In this document: one piece after another, positions 16,982 to 25,530 of the stretch
Layout of the letters: each line of letters starts with the position of its first letter
Numbering within the stretch: the stretch's first letter is position 1
Source of the DNA: Mogibacterium kristiansenii
Lineage (GTDB): Bacteria > Bacillota > Clostridia > Peptostreptococcales > Anaerovoracaceae
Assembly (NCBI RefSeq): GCF_009695905.1
Contig: NZ_VUNA01000004.1
Coordinates: forward strand, 62,001 to 126,000
Direction: 5' to 3'
Length of the DNA stretch: 64,000 nucleotides
The notes under the pieces: generated by a model
Told to the model about the DNA's origin: nothing
Seen by the model: the letters and a program-made list of their open reading frames with translations, nothing else
Databases searched by the model: none
Translations under genes and position numbers: made by a program

Positions 16982-17209
16982 ATGACATTTGACAGAGTAA
17001 AAGAAGTGATGATAGACACCCTGAGCTGTGACGAGGACAAGATTACACCGGAAGCATCCATCGCAGAGGATCTGAAGATCGACTCCCTGGATGCCGTAGA
17101 GCTGGTAATGGCACTGGAAGACGAGTTCGGCGTGAAGATTCCGGACACCGAGCTTCCGAACATGAAGCTGGTCAGCGACGTTGTTGCTTGTGTTGAGAAA
17201 TATCAGTAG
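16982..17209 (+). CDS. acpP: acyl carrier protein
   Basis: A 75-residue acidic four-helix protein. Ser35 in KIDSLDAVEL (the DSL motif) takes the 4'-phosphopantetheine arm. It carries the growing chain for every enzyme encoded downstream. ATG 16982 follows AAGGAG. It is first in the operon and 7 bp from accB. Confidence 0.95.
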   Translation: MTFDRVKEVMIDTLSCDEDKITPEASIAEDLKIDSLDAVELVMALEDEFGVKIPDTELPNMKLVSDVVACVEKYQ

Positions 17210-17216
17210 GTGAATT

Positions 17217-17753
17217 ATGGACAGTCAGAAAATCGTCAAGGATCTTCTGAACGAATTCAAGGAATCGGATTTGACGGAATTTGAAATGGAGACTGCGGAA
17301 CTGCGGCTTCGGTTCGGTCGAGGCGTAAATGCCGGAAGCGGAATGGCATCCGGCAATTCCTTTGCCCAAAATAATCCGGCCGCGGAACGGGTTTCCGGCA
17401 ATGCCGCTGCACCGGCAGCAAGTGCCTCGGAGACCGTAAAGGAAAACGCACCGTCAGCAAGTGCCCCGGAGAACGTAAAGGAAAATGCGCCGGCGGCAGG
17501 CACCGACGACAATCTGGAGCCGGTAAAAGCACCGCTGGTGGGAACCTTCTATGCGGCACCGTCTCCGGACGCCGATCCTTTTGTTCAGGAGGGCCAGAAG
17601 GTATCCAAAGGGGAAACCCTGTGCATTCTGGAGGCCATGAAAATGATGAACGAATTAACCGCACCGTACGATTTGATCGTTCGCCGCATTCTGGGAGTGA
17701 ACGGAGAGATGGCGGAATACAATCAGGTGCTTTTCGAGGTTGAAAAATGTTAA
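17217..17753 (+). CDS. accB: biotin carboxyl carrier protein of acetyl-CoA carboxylase
   Basis: A 178-residue protein. A short N-terminal region is followed by an Ala/Pro-rich linker (about 55-95) containing two near-repeats of SAxENVKENAP form, then the biotinyl domain with Lys142 in EAMKMMNEL. It presents carboxybiotin to the transferase subunits AccA and AccD. It overlaps accC by 7 bp. Confidence 0.95.
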   Translation: MDSQKIVKDLLNEFKESDLTEFEMETAELRLRFGRGVNAGSGMASGNSFAQNNPAAERVSGNAAAPAASASETVKENAPSASAPENVKENAPAAGTDDNLEPVKAPLVGTFYAAPSPDADPFVQEGQKVSKGETLCILEAMKMMNELTAPYDLIVRRILGVNGEMAEYNQVLFEVEKC

Positions 17754-19129
17754 AGAAAATTCTTGTGGCAAACCGAGGAGAAATCGCGGTTCGCATCATT
17801 CGGGAATGTCAGGACTGCGGAATCCCCGCAGTAGCGGTGTTCTCCGAAGCGGACCGAAATTCCCTTCACACCCTGATTGCGGATGAAGCGGTTTGCATCG
17901 GTCCGGGGAATGCCTCCGGAAGTTATCTGAATATGGACAATATCCTGCAGGCGGCCATGTCCACCGGATGCGACGGCATCCATCCCGGGTTCGGCTTGCT
18001 TTCGGAGAACGCGGAGTTCGCCCGGAAGTGCCGGGAGAACGACATCAAGTTCATCGGTCCGGATGGGGATACCATCTCCAAGATGGGGGACAAATCCACC
18101 GCTCGTCAGATGATGATGAAAGCCGGCGTTCCGGTGGTTCCCGGTTCGGACGGCGCCGTGAAGACGCCGGAAGAAGCCCTGAAGGTAGCGGAACGCATCG
18201 GGTATCCGGTGCTGGTAAAAGCATCCGCCGGTGGCGGCGGCCGCGGCATGCGGAGAGCCGACTCTCCGGAAGAACTGCCCACCGCGATGGAACAGGCGGG
18301 AATGGAAGCGGCAGCGGCCTTCGGCGACGGCACCGTGTACCTGGAGAAGCTGATCATCAACCCGCGGCACATCGAAGTGCAGGTTTTGGGAGATCAGCAC
18401 CATAACGTGATTCATCTGGGAGAGCGAAACTGCTCCATCCAGCGGCGGAATCAGAAGATGCTGGAAGAAGCCCCGGCCTTCGGCCTTCAGGAAAGCACCC
18501 GAAAGACCCTGTGCGAGGCGGCGGTTGCGGCGGCAAAAGCCTGCGACTACGAAGGTGCCGGCACGGTGGAATTCGTCATGGACGACCGGGAGAATTTTTA
18601 TTTTATCGAAATGAACACACGAATTCAGGTGGAGCATCCGGTAACGGAAATGGTGACGGGAATTAACATCGTGGCGGAGCAGCTGCGGATTGCCTCCGGC
18701 GCGCCCCTTCGGTATACCCAGGATGAGATTCAAGTAAAGGGACATGCCATCGAATGCCGAATCTGCTGCGAGGATCCGCTGAATGATTTCGCTCCGTGCC
18801 CGGGAAAGGTGGACTTCGTGCACTTCCCGTCGGGTTTTGGAACCCGGGTGGAGAGCGCCCTGTACAGCGGTGCGGAAATCAGTCCGTACTACGATTCCAT
18901 GGTGGCCAAGGTCATCGTAAAGGGAGAGAACCGAATCGGTGCGGTGCGCCGCATGAGAAGAGTGCTGGGAGAGACCATCATCCGTGGTCCGAAAACCACC
19001 CAGCCGTTACAGCAGATGATCCTATACAACCGGAAATTCCTTCGGGGAAATTACAACACCGGTTTCATCGGAGAGGAGCTGCCGGAGCTGACGGAAATGA
19101 TTCAGACAGCAGGAATGATAAAGGAGTAA
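17747..19129 (+). CDS. accC: biotin carboxylase subunit of acetyl-CoA carboxylase
   Basis: A 460-residue ATP-grasp enzyme that carboxylates biotin on AccB. It starts MLKKILVANRGEIAVRIIRE. The glycine-rich ATP loop KASAGGGGRGMR lies near 160-171, and EMNTRIQVEHPVTE is the catalytic metal-binding segment near 286-299. Length matches the family. It lies between accB and accD in the usual operon order. Confidence 0.95.
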   Translation: MLKKILVANRGEIAVRIIRECQDCGIPAVAVFSEADRNSLHTLIADEAVCIGPGNASGSYLNMDNILQAAMSTGCDGIHPGFGLLSENAEFARKCRENDIKFIGPDGDTISKMGDKSTARQMMMKAGVPVVPGSDGAVKTPEEALKVAERIGYPVLVKASAGGGGRGMRRADSPEELPTAMEQAGMEAAAAFGDGTVYLEKLIINPRHIEVQVLGDQHHNVIHLGERNCSIQRRNQKMLEEAPAFGLQESTRKTLCEAAVAAAKACDYEGAGTVEFVMDDRENFYFIEMNTRIQVEHPVTEMVTGINIVAEQLRIASGAPLRYTQDEIQVKGHAIECRICCEDPLNDFAPCPGKVDFVHFPSGFGTRVESALYSGAEISPYYDSMVAKVIVKGENRIGAVRRMRRVLGETIIRGPKTTQPLQQMILYNRKFLRGNYNTGFIGEELPELTEMIQTAGMIKE

Positions 19130-19132
19130 AGA

Positions 19133-19987
19133 ATGAATCCGTTTCAGGAACGAAAGGGTGTAATGAAAGCCATTCACCGGCTGGCTCACGCCAAAGAGCC
19201 GGCAGCCAAGATTCGCCGGGACAAAGAACCGGTGGAATGCCGGGCCTGCGGTGAGACCGCTATGCGGGAGGAATGGCGGGACAACCTGTATATTTGCCCC
19301 CACTGCGGAAACCACCGGGGGATGACGGCCGCATCGCGGATTCGCATCACCGCGGATTCCGGAAGCTTTCGGGAATTTGGCCGCAGCATTCGCGGCGGCA
19401 ATCCGCTGGGTTTCCCCGGATATACCGAGAAGATTCAGGGAATGCGGGATAAAACAAATCTCAACGATGCGGTGGTAACCGGAACGGCAAAGATTCACGG
19501 ACGGCGCACGGTGTTGGTCGTGATGGACAACCGATTCATGATGGGCAGCATGGGCATGGCGGTGGGAGAAAAAGTCACCCGCGCCTTTGAATATGCCACG
19601 AAGAAAAAACTGCCGGTCATCGTGTTCTCCACTTCGGGCGGCGCTCGGATGCAAGAAGGCATGATGTCCCTGTTGCAGATGGCGAAGACCTCCGCGGCGG
19701 TGGCCAAACACGATGAAGCGGGGCTACTGTACGTATCGGTTATGACTCACCCGACTACCGGCGGCGTTACGGCAAGCTTTGCGATGCTGGGAGATATCCA
19801 GCTGGCGGAGCCGGATGCCCTGATCGGTTTTGCGGGTCCCCGGGTCATCGAGCAGACCATCGGGGAAAAGCTTCCAAAGGGCTTTCAGCGGGCTCAGTTC
19901 CAGTACGACCACGGATTCCTGGATCGAATCGTGGATCGCCGCGAAATGCGGGATACCCTGGGACGAATTCTGGAGCTGCACGCGTAG
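19133..19987 (+). CDS. accD: acetyl-CoA carboxylase carboxyltransferase, beta subunit
   Basis: A 284-residue protein. The N-terminal zinc ribbon has CRACGE and CPHCGN (about residues 36-63), followed by the crotonase-like carboxyltransferase domain with MGSMGMAVGEK and FSTSGGARMQEG. With AccA it moves the carboxyl group from biotin to acetyl-CoA, giving malonyl-CoA. It sits 3 bp after accC. Confidence 0.95.
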   Translation: MNPFQERKGVMKAIHRLAHAKEPAAKIRRDKEPVECRACGETAMREEWRDNLYICPHCGNHRGMTAASRIRITADSGSFREFGRSIRGGNPLGFPGYTEKIQGMRDKTNLNDAVVTGTAKIHGRRTVLVVMDNRFMMGSMGMAVGEKVTRAFEYATKKKLPVIVFSTSGGARMQEGMMSLLQMAKTSAAVAKHDEAGLLYVSVMTHPTTGGVTASFAMLGDIQLAEPDALIGFAGPRVIEQTIGEKLPKGFQRAQFQYDHGFLDRIVDRREMRDTLGRILELHA

Positions 19988-20005
19988 GTGATTGAAGGAG
20001 CAGCA

Positions 20006-20857
20006 ATGATGATGAAGATAACGGAACGGCGGCCGGCGGACCGGGTGCGGATTGCCCGGATGGAATCCCGGCCGACCACGAAAGAATATATAGAAGCGAT
20101 GATTGAGGATTTTCTTCCCTTGGGCGGAGATCGGGCCTACTCGGAGGATGAGGCGATTATCGGAGGCATCGGAAGCTTTCACGGAATTCCGGTGACGGTA
20201 ATCGGCCACCAGAAGGGCCGTTCCCTGGAGGAAAACCTGAAAAGAAGATTCGGCATGCCCAACCCGGACGGGTACCGGAAGGCCCTTCGCCTGATGAAGC
20301 AGGCGGAGAAATTCCACCGGCCGATTATCACCTTTGTGGATACCCCGGGGGCATATCCGGGAAAGGAAGCGGAGGAGCGAGGTCAGGGCAGCGCCATAGC
20401 GGAATGCCTGAAGACCTTGTCCCGGGTGTCTGTGCCGGTGATTTCTGTTTTTATCGGCGAAGGCGGAAGCGGCGGCGCGCTGGCCATCGGTATCTGCGAT
20501 CGGATGATCATGCTGGAGAACGCCATCTATTCCATCCTGTCGCCGGAGGGTTTTGCCAGTATCCTGTGGAAGGACGGAACCCGGTGGGAGGAGGCCAGCG
20601 AAGTGATGCGGCTCACCGCACCGGATCTGAAGAAGATGAACGTGTGCGACGTCATCGTGCCGGAACCGGGAGAGGGAGCGCACGAGCAGCGGCCCTTCGT
20701 TTTCGCAGAAGTGGAGAAGGAAGTGGCGCAGGCGCTGACGGAGCTTCAGCGGATTCGCCGAAAGGATATTGCGGAACTTCGGTATCGGAGACTCCGGAAC
20801 GTGGGACGGGAGCTCCTTCGGGAGAATCCGTGGGATTCAGGAGAAGAACAGGAGTAA
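20006..20857 (+). CDS. accA: acetyl-CoA carboxylase carboxyltransferase, alpha subunit
   Basis: A 283-residue carboxyltransferase alpha subunit with TFVDTPGAYPGKEAEERGQ near the middle and GEGGSGGALAIG after it, both hallmark AccA segments. I chose ATG 20006 over GTG 19988 because AAGGAG sits correctly before it. The family often has a longer N-terminus (about 315 residues), so this copy is slightly short. It completes the acc set. Confidence 0.95.
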   Translation: MMMKITERRPADRVRIARMESRPTTKEYIEAMIEDFLPLGGDRAYSEDEAIIGGIGSFHGIPVTVIGHQKGRSLEENLKRRFGMPNPDGYRKALRLMKQAEKFHRPIITFVDTPGAYPGKEAEERGQGSAIAECLKTLSRVSVPVISVFIGEGGSGGALAIGICDRMIMLENAIYSILSPEGFASILWKDGTRWEEASEVMRLTAPDLKKMNVCDVIVPEPGEGAHEQRPFVFAEVEKEVAQALTELQRIRRKDIAELRYRRLRNVGRELLRENPWDSGEEQE

Positions 20858-20859
20858 TT

Positions 20860-21789
20860 ATGGCAGGAATGAAAATCCTCGGATGGGGCAGTGCCCACGG
20901 AGACCGATGCGTTTCCAACGAGGACATGAAACAGTATGTGGATACCAGCGATGAGTGGATTCGAAGCAAGACGGGAATCGGCCAGCGGTATTTTGCAGAG
21001 AATAAAAGTAATTTGGATATGGCGGCAGAGGCCGGAGCGAAAGCAGTGGCCCATCTGACACCGGAAGAGAAGTCGGAAATCGACGGACTGGTCGTGGCTA
21101 CTTTTACGCCGGATATGGCGACACCGTCCATGGCGGCGGAAGTGGCGGGTCGGCTGGGCATTTCCGGAAAGGTGATGACCCTGGACGTGAACAGCGCCTG
21201 CTCCGGATTCGTGTACGGACTGGTGCTGGCCAACGCGCTGATGAGCAGCGGTTTTCGGCGGATTTTGCTGATTGGAAGCGAGAAAATCAGTCCCATGATG
21301 GACATGGAGGACCGGAGAACCTGCGTCCTCTTCGGCGATGCGGCGGGAGCTGTGGTGCTGGAAGCAGATCCGGACGGGGAGTTTGAGCACCTGGAGGGAA
21401 CGGAACCCAACCACGATATCCTGTGGTGCGACCGATTCGATCCCAATATCCGGATGGCGGGACAGGAAGTGTATCGTTTTGCGGTATCGGCGGTGCCGGA
21501 GTGCGGAGAAGAGCTTCTGCGCCGGGCGGGCAGAACCGTCGAGGATGTGGATCGGTATATCTTCCATCAAGCCAACATGCGGATCATTCGAAGTGCCGTT
21601 CGGAAGATGGGCATTTCGGAGGAGAAGTGTTTCCTGAACGTGGAGCAGTACGGAAATACCTCCGCGGCCAGCGTAGCGGTGGCATTGGCGGAATGCCTGG
21701 AAAGAAAAGAAATCAAGCGGGGAGACCGGATGATGGCAGTGGGCTTTGGGGCCGGACTGACTTACGGCGGTGTTCTCATGACAATCTAA
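20860..21789 (+). CDS. fabH: beta-ketoacyl-ACP synthase III
   Basis: A 309-residue condensing enzyme that starts chains from acyl-CoA and malonyl-ACP. The catalytic triad is visible as Cys114 in NSACSGF, His in IFHQANMRI and Asn in EQYGNTSAAS. ATG 20860 follows AGGAGTAATT, a strong ribosome site 2 bp after the accA stop. The long upstream extension of the same frame into accA is not real. Confidence 0.95.
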   Translation: MAGMKILGWGSAHGDRCVSNEDMKQYVDTSDEWIRSKTGIGQRYFAENKSNLDMAAEAGAKAVAHLTPEEKSEIDGLVVATFTPDMATPSMAAEVAGRLGISGKVMTLDVNSACSGFVYGLVLANALMSSGFRRILLIGSEKISPMMDMEDRRTCVLFGDAAGAVVLEADPDGEFEHLEGTEPNHDILWCDRFDPNIRMAGQEVYRFAVSAVPECGEELLRRAGRTVEDVDRYIFHQANMRIIRSAVRKMGISEEKCFLNVEQYGNTSAASVAVALAECLERKEIKRGDRMMAVGFGAGLTYGGVLMTI

Positions 21790-21805
21790 AGGGACAGGAG
21801 AGAAT

Positions 21806-22714
21806 ATGAAACTGAATCAGATTTTGGGAACGCAATTCCCGATTATGCAGGGCGGTATGGCTCAGGTGGCAACCGGTGCGTTCGCGGCGGCGGTATCCAA
21901 TGCGGGTGCGCTGGGAATCATCGGCACCGGCGCCATGAACGGCGAGATGATGCGAAAGGAAATCGAAACCGCGAAATCCCTGACGGACAAGCCCTTCGGC
22001 GTGAACCTCATGATGATGAATCCGGACGTGGAAGAGATGGCGCAGATCATTGCGGAAGAGAAGCCGTCCGTTGTCACCACCGGGGCGGGAAATCCGGGCA
22101 AATATGTGAAGATGTGGAAGGAACAGGGCATCAAGGTGATTCCGGTGGTTTCCTCCGTAGCCCTGGCAAAGAGATTGGAGCGGGAAGGCGTGGATGCCAT
22201 CATCGCGGAAGGAACGGAAAGCGGCGGCCATATCGGAGAGCTCACCACCATGGTGCTGCTGCCTCAGGTGGCGGATGCGGTTTCCGTACCGGTGATCGGT
22301 GCCGGCGGAATCGCTTCCGGAAGACAGATGAAGGCGGCGGAAATCCTGGGTGCAGTGGGCGTTCAGATTGGTACGGTGCTTCTGGGAAGCGAAGAGTGTC
22401 CAATCCATGCGAACTACAAAAATGCTCTGATTAAGGCAAAGGACCGCGCCACCGTGGTGACCGGCCGAAGCGTAGGTGTTCCGGTGCGGGTACTGAAAAA
22501 CGGCATGACCCGAGACTATTTGGAGCTGGAGCAGAGCGGTGCCGAGAAGATGGAGCTGGAGAAGTTCACATTGGGTGCCCTTCGGAGAGCGGTACACGAG
22601 GGTGACGTGGACCGGGGATCGCTGATGGCGGGACAGGACGCTTCCTACATCAAGGAAATCCGTCCCCTGCGCGTGATTCTGGAAGAGATGATGAAGGAAT
22701 ACGAGAGCCTGTAG
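21806..22714 (+). CDS. fabK: enoyl-ACP reductase II, FMN-dependent
   Basis: A 302-residue FMN protein of the nitronate-monooxygenase fold. It begins FPIMQGGMAQVATG and has AEGTESGGHIGELTTM and VIGAGGIASGRQM, the FMN- and substrate-binding segments of FabK. It reduces enoyl-ACP in the last step of each elongation cycle, in place of FabI. It lacks the C-terminal cysteine cluster found in its neighbour. Confidence 0.9.
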   Translation: MKLNQILGTQFPIMQGGMAQVATGAFAAAVSNAGALGIIGTGAMNGEMMRKEIETAKSLTDKPFGVNLMMMNPDVEEMAQIIAEEKPSVVTTGAGNPGKYVKMWKEQGIKVIPVVSSVALAKRLEREGVDAIIAEGTESGGHIGELTTMVLLPQVADAVSVPVIGAGGIASGRQMKAAEILGAVGVQIGTVLLGSEECPIHANYKNALIKAKDRATVVTGRSVGVPVRVLKNGMTRDYLELEQSGAEKMELEKFTLGALRRAVHEGDVDRGSLMAGQDASYIKEIRPLRVILEEMMKEYESL

Positions 22715-22740
22715 AGATTGCAGATGGATAGAATCGAGGA

Positions 22741-23772
22741 ATGAATATGTACAAAAAATGGCAGGTGCCGATCATTCAAGGAGGCATGGGTGTTGGAATC
22801 TCCATGGGCTCCTTGGCGGGAGCCGTTGCCCGGGAAGGTGGCATGGGGGTCATCTCCACGGCGGTCATCGGTTTTCGGGAAGAAGACGCCTGGACCCATC
22901 CGGTGGAAGCGGGCATTCGCGCTTTGAAAGAGGAAATTCGAAAAGCCCGGGAAATCTCGGAAGGAAAGGGTGCCATCGCCATCAACGCCATGGTGGTTAC
23001 CACGGAATACAAAGAGCTGGTGAACGCGGCCATCGAGGCTGGCGTGGATGCGGTTATCTCCGGCGCGGGGCTGCCCCTGGAGCTTCCGGAAATTGCGGGA
23101 GACCGGGATGTGATGCTGGCGCCGGTGGTATCCAGCGGCCGGGCGGCGCGCTTGATCGGCCGGGCGTGGAAGAGACACGGCCGGAAACCGGATTTTATCG
23201 TGGTGGAAGGTTCCGATGCCGGCGGTCACTTAGGATTCTCCGAGGACGATCTGCTGGCTCACGAGACACAGTCGCTGGAAGACATCGTGAAGGACGTGGC
23301 AGCGTTGGATCCGGAAATTCCGGTGTTCGCCGCCGGCAGCGTTTTCGATGCCAAAGACATTCGCCGAATGACCGCCGCCGGAGCGGAGGGCGTGCAGATT
23401 GCCACCCGGTTCATCGCTACGGAAGAATGCGATGCCTCCCCGGAATTCAAAAAAGTGATTCTGGATGCGCAGGAGAAGGACCTCCGTATCATCCAGAGTC
23501 CGGTAGGACTTCCGGGAAGAGCGGTGGATTCCCCGCTGCTGCAGCGGGTGGACCGGGAAGGCCGCATCGCGCCGAAGCGGTGCCGGAACTGCATTCAGAG
23601 CTGCGACCCGAGCAGCACCAAGTACTGCATCAGTCAGGCGCTGATTCAGGCATTCCATGGCAATTGGGAGGAAGGGCTTTTCTTCTCCGGGGCCAACGTG
23701 GGCCGAATCCATGGGATGACGACGGTAAAAGAACTAATGGATGAATTGAAGCAGGGCATCTGCCCGGAATAG
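22741..23772 (+). CDS. second FabK-like flavoprotein with a four-cysteine cluster (FabX-like candidate)
   Basis: A 343-residue nitronate-monooxygenase-fold protein starting VPIIQGGMGVGISMG, with VEGSDAGGHLGF and VFAAGSVFDAKDI. Unlike the preceding fabK it has a C-terminal motif C-x2-C-x3-C-x7-C (Cys281, 284, 288, 296), which looks like a [4Fe-4S] site. Helicobacter pylori FabX is a flavoprotein of this superfamily with a [4Fe-4S] cluster that makes unsaturated acyl-ACP. The operon has no FabA, FabB or FabM, so this gene is the candidate for that step. It could instead be a second enoyl reductase. Confidence 0.7.
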   Translation: MNMYKKWQVPIIQGGMGVGISMGSLAGAVAREGGMGVISTAVIGFREEDAWTHPVEAGIRALKEEIRKAREISEGKGAIAINAMVVTTEYKELVNAAIEAGVDAVISGAGLPLELPEIAGDRDVMLAPVVSSGRAARLIGRAWKRHGRKPDFIVVEGSDAGGHLGFSEDDLLAHETQSLEDIVKDVAALDPEIPVFAAGSVFDAKDIRRMTAAGAEGVQIATRFIATEECDASPEFKKVILDAQEKDLRIIQSPVGLPGRAVDSPLLQRVDREGRIAPKRCRNCIQSCDPSSTKYCISQALIQAFHGNWEEGLFFSGANVGRIHGMTTVKELMDELKQGICPE

Positions 23773-23799
23773 GGGCGGATTCCTGCAAAGGAGTAAAGC

Positions 23800-24738
23800 A
23801 TGAAAACAGCAGTTTTGTTCGCCGGTCAGGGCAGCCAGACCGTGGGAATGGGAAAAGACCTTTATGACAATTACGAAGAGTTTCGCCGGGTGTTCGACCT
23901 GCTGACTCCGGAGGAGCAGCAGATTGCGTGGAACGGACCGGAGGAGCAGCTCAGCGACACGGCCTACACTCAGCCGATTCTCTTGGCATTCGGTGCAGGC
24001 GTCTATGAGATTCTTCACAAGGACGGCTGGACACCGGATCTGGGCGCCGGACTGAGCCTGGGAGAATACACTGCGCTGACGGCGGCACAGGTGCTGACCC
24101 CGAAGGACGGGGTGGAGCTGGTTCGTTTTCGGGCCGAAGAGATGAAGAAAGCCGCTGCCGGTATCCGGCCGGAAATGGTGGCCATCATGGGGCTGGATGC
24201 AGATCGGGTAAAAGAATGCTGTCTCCGAGCCGGGGAATCCGAAGGGGTTTCCGGCGTGGCGGAGATTACCAACCTGAACTGCCCGGGTCAGATTATCGTT
24301 TCCGGTGAAGCCGGAGCGGTGCAGCGGGCGGCGGAACTGGCGCAGGAAATGGGCGCTCGGCGCTGCATGAAACTGAACGTAAGCGGTCCTTTCCACACTT
24401 CTTATATGAAGCCGGCGGGGGACGCTCTCCGGGAGCGATTCGGACACGTGGACTGGAACGAACCTGTTTTTACCCTGATGTACAACTTTATCGGGGATGA
24501 GAAATCGGAAGGGGACGCGATCCCGGAACTTTTGGTGAACCAGGTGTCCAACGGCGTGAAGATGGAAGCCATCATTCGAAATATGCTGGCGACCGGAGTG
24601 GAACGAATCGTTGAGATTGGGCCGGGCAGCACCCTGGCGGGATTCGTTCGGAAAATTGACCGGAAGGCGGAGTGCATCAGCATCAGCTCCTGCGAGGATG
24701 TGGAGAAGGTGCGGGCGCTGCTGAAGGAAGAGGCGTAG
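23800..24738 (+). CDS. fabD: malonyl-CoA:ACP transacylase
   Basis: A 312-residue acyltransferase. It begins VLFAGQGSQTVGMG, with the nucleophile Ser86 in GLSLGEYTAL and the catalytic His in SGPFHTSYM near residue 200. It loads malonyl groups on AcpP. Start at ATG 23800 after AAGGAG. Confidence 0.95.
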   Translation: MKTAVLFAGQGSQTVGMGKDLYDNYEEFRRVFDLLTPEEQQIAWNGPEEQLSDTAYTQPILLAFGAGVYEILHKDGWTPDLGAGLSLGEYTALTAAQVLTPKDGVELVRFRAEEMKKAAAGIRPEMVAIMGLDADRVKECCLRAGESEGVSGVAEITNLNCPGQIIVSGEAGAVQRAAELAQEMGARRCMKLNVSGPFHTSYMKPAGDALRERFGHVDWNEPVFTLMYNFIGDEKSEGDAIPELLVNQVSNGVKMEAIIRNMLATGVERIVEIGPGSTLAGFVRKIDRKAECISISSCEDVEKVRALLKEEA

Positions 24739-24771
24739 TGATGCGGCGGAAGTGCCGATAAAGGAGAGATT

Positions 24772-25506
24772 ATGAAGCAGACAGCGATAGTCACCGGAGG
24801 CAGCCGGGGCATTGGAAGAGCCGTGGCGGTGCGCCTGGCGAAGGATGGAATGAACCTGGTGATCAACTACCGAGGGAACAGCGCAGCGGCGGAAGAGACG
24901 GAGCGGCTCTGCCGAAAGCTGGGAGCGGAGGTACTCCTGGTGCAGGGCGATGTGTCCCGCGCAGAGGATTGTGAGAAGCTGGCGGCGCAGGCCAAAGAAG
25001 CGTTCGGCCGGGTGGACGTGCTGGTGAACAATGCGGGAATCACCCGAGACGGGCTGTTGGCACGCATGACGGAAGAGGATTTTCGGGCGGTGCTGGATGT
25101 GAATCTGGTGGGTCCGTGGAATATGATGAAGGCCGTGAACCGCATCATGATGAAGCAGCGGTACGGCCGAATCGTGAACCTGTCCTCCGTAACGGGGCTG
25201 ATGGGCAATATGGGACAGACGAATTATGCGGCGGCCAAAGCTGGAATCCTGGGCATGACGAAATCCTACGCTCGGGAAGTGGCCAGCCGGGGAATCACGG
25301 TGAACGCCGTGGCACCGGGTTTTATCGATACGGATATGACGGAGGCGATGCCGGAAGGCGCCAAGGATAAAATCGTCACCGGAATACCAATGGGGCGCAC
25401 CGGAAAGCCGGAAGACGTGGCGGAAGCAGTGGCTTTCCTGGCGAGCGAACAGGCCGGATACATTACGGGCGAGGTCCTGCGGGTAGACGGCGGAATGGCG
25501 ATGTAG
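24772..25506 (+). CDS. fabG: 3-oxoacyl-ACP reductase
   Basis: A 244-residue short-chain dehydrogenase. The NADPH-binding motif is GGSRGIGRAV, then NNAG, catalytic Ser in LSSVTGL, and YAAAKAG with Tyr and Lys. It ends VDGGMAM. It reduces 3-ketoacyl-ACP in each cycle. AAAGGAG precedes ATG 24772. Confidence 0.95.
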   Translation: MKQTAIVTGGSRGIGRAVAVRLAKDGMNLVINYRGNSAAAEETERLCRKLGAEVLLVQGDVSRAEDCEKLAAQAKEAFGRVDVLVNNAGITRDGLLARMTEEDFRAVLDVNLVGPWNMMKAVNRIMMKQRYGRIVNLSSVTGLMGNMGQTNYAAAKAGILGMTKSYAREVASRGITVNAVAPGFIDTDMTEAMPEGAKDKIVTGIPMGRTGKPEDVAEAVAFLASEQAGYITGEVLRVDGGMAM

Positions 25507-25530
25507 AGGCAGAGATAAGGAGAGAACAGG

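Noticed and set aside
20404-20859. Upstream extension of fabH
   Set aside because: It runs out of frame through accA; ATG 20860 has a strong ribosome site and normal length.
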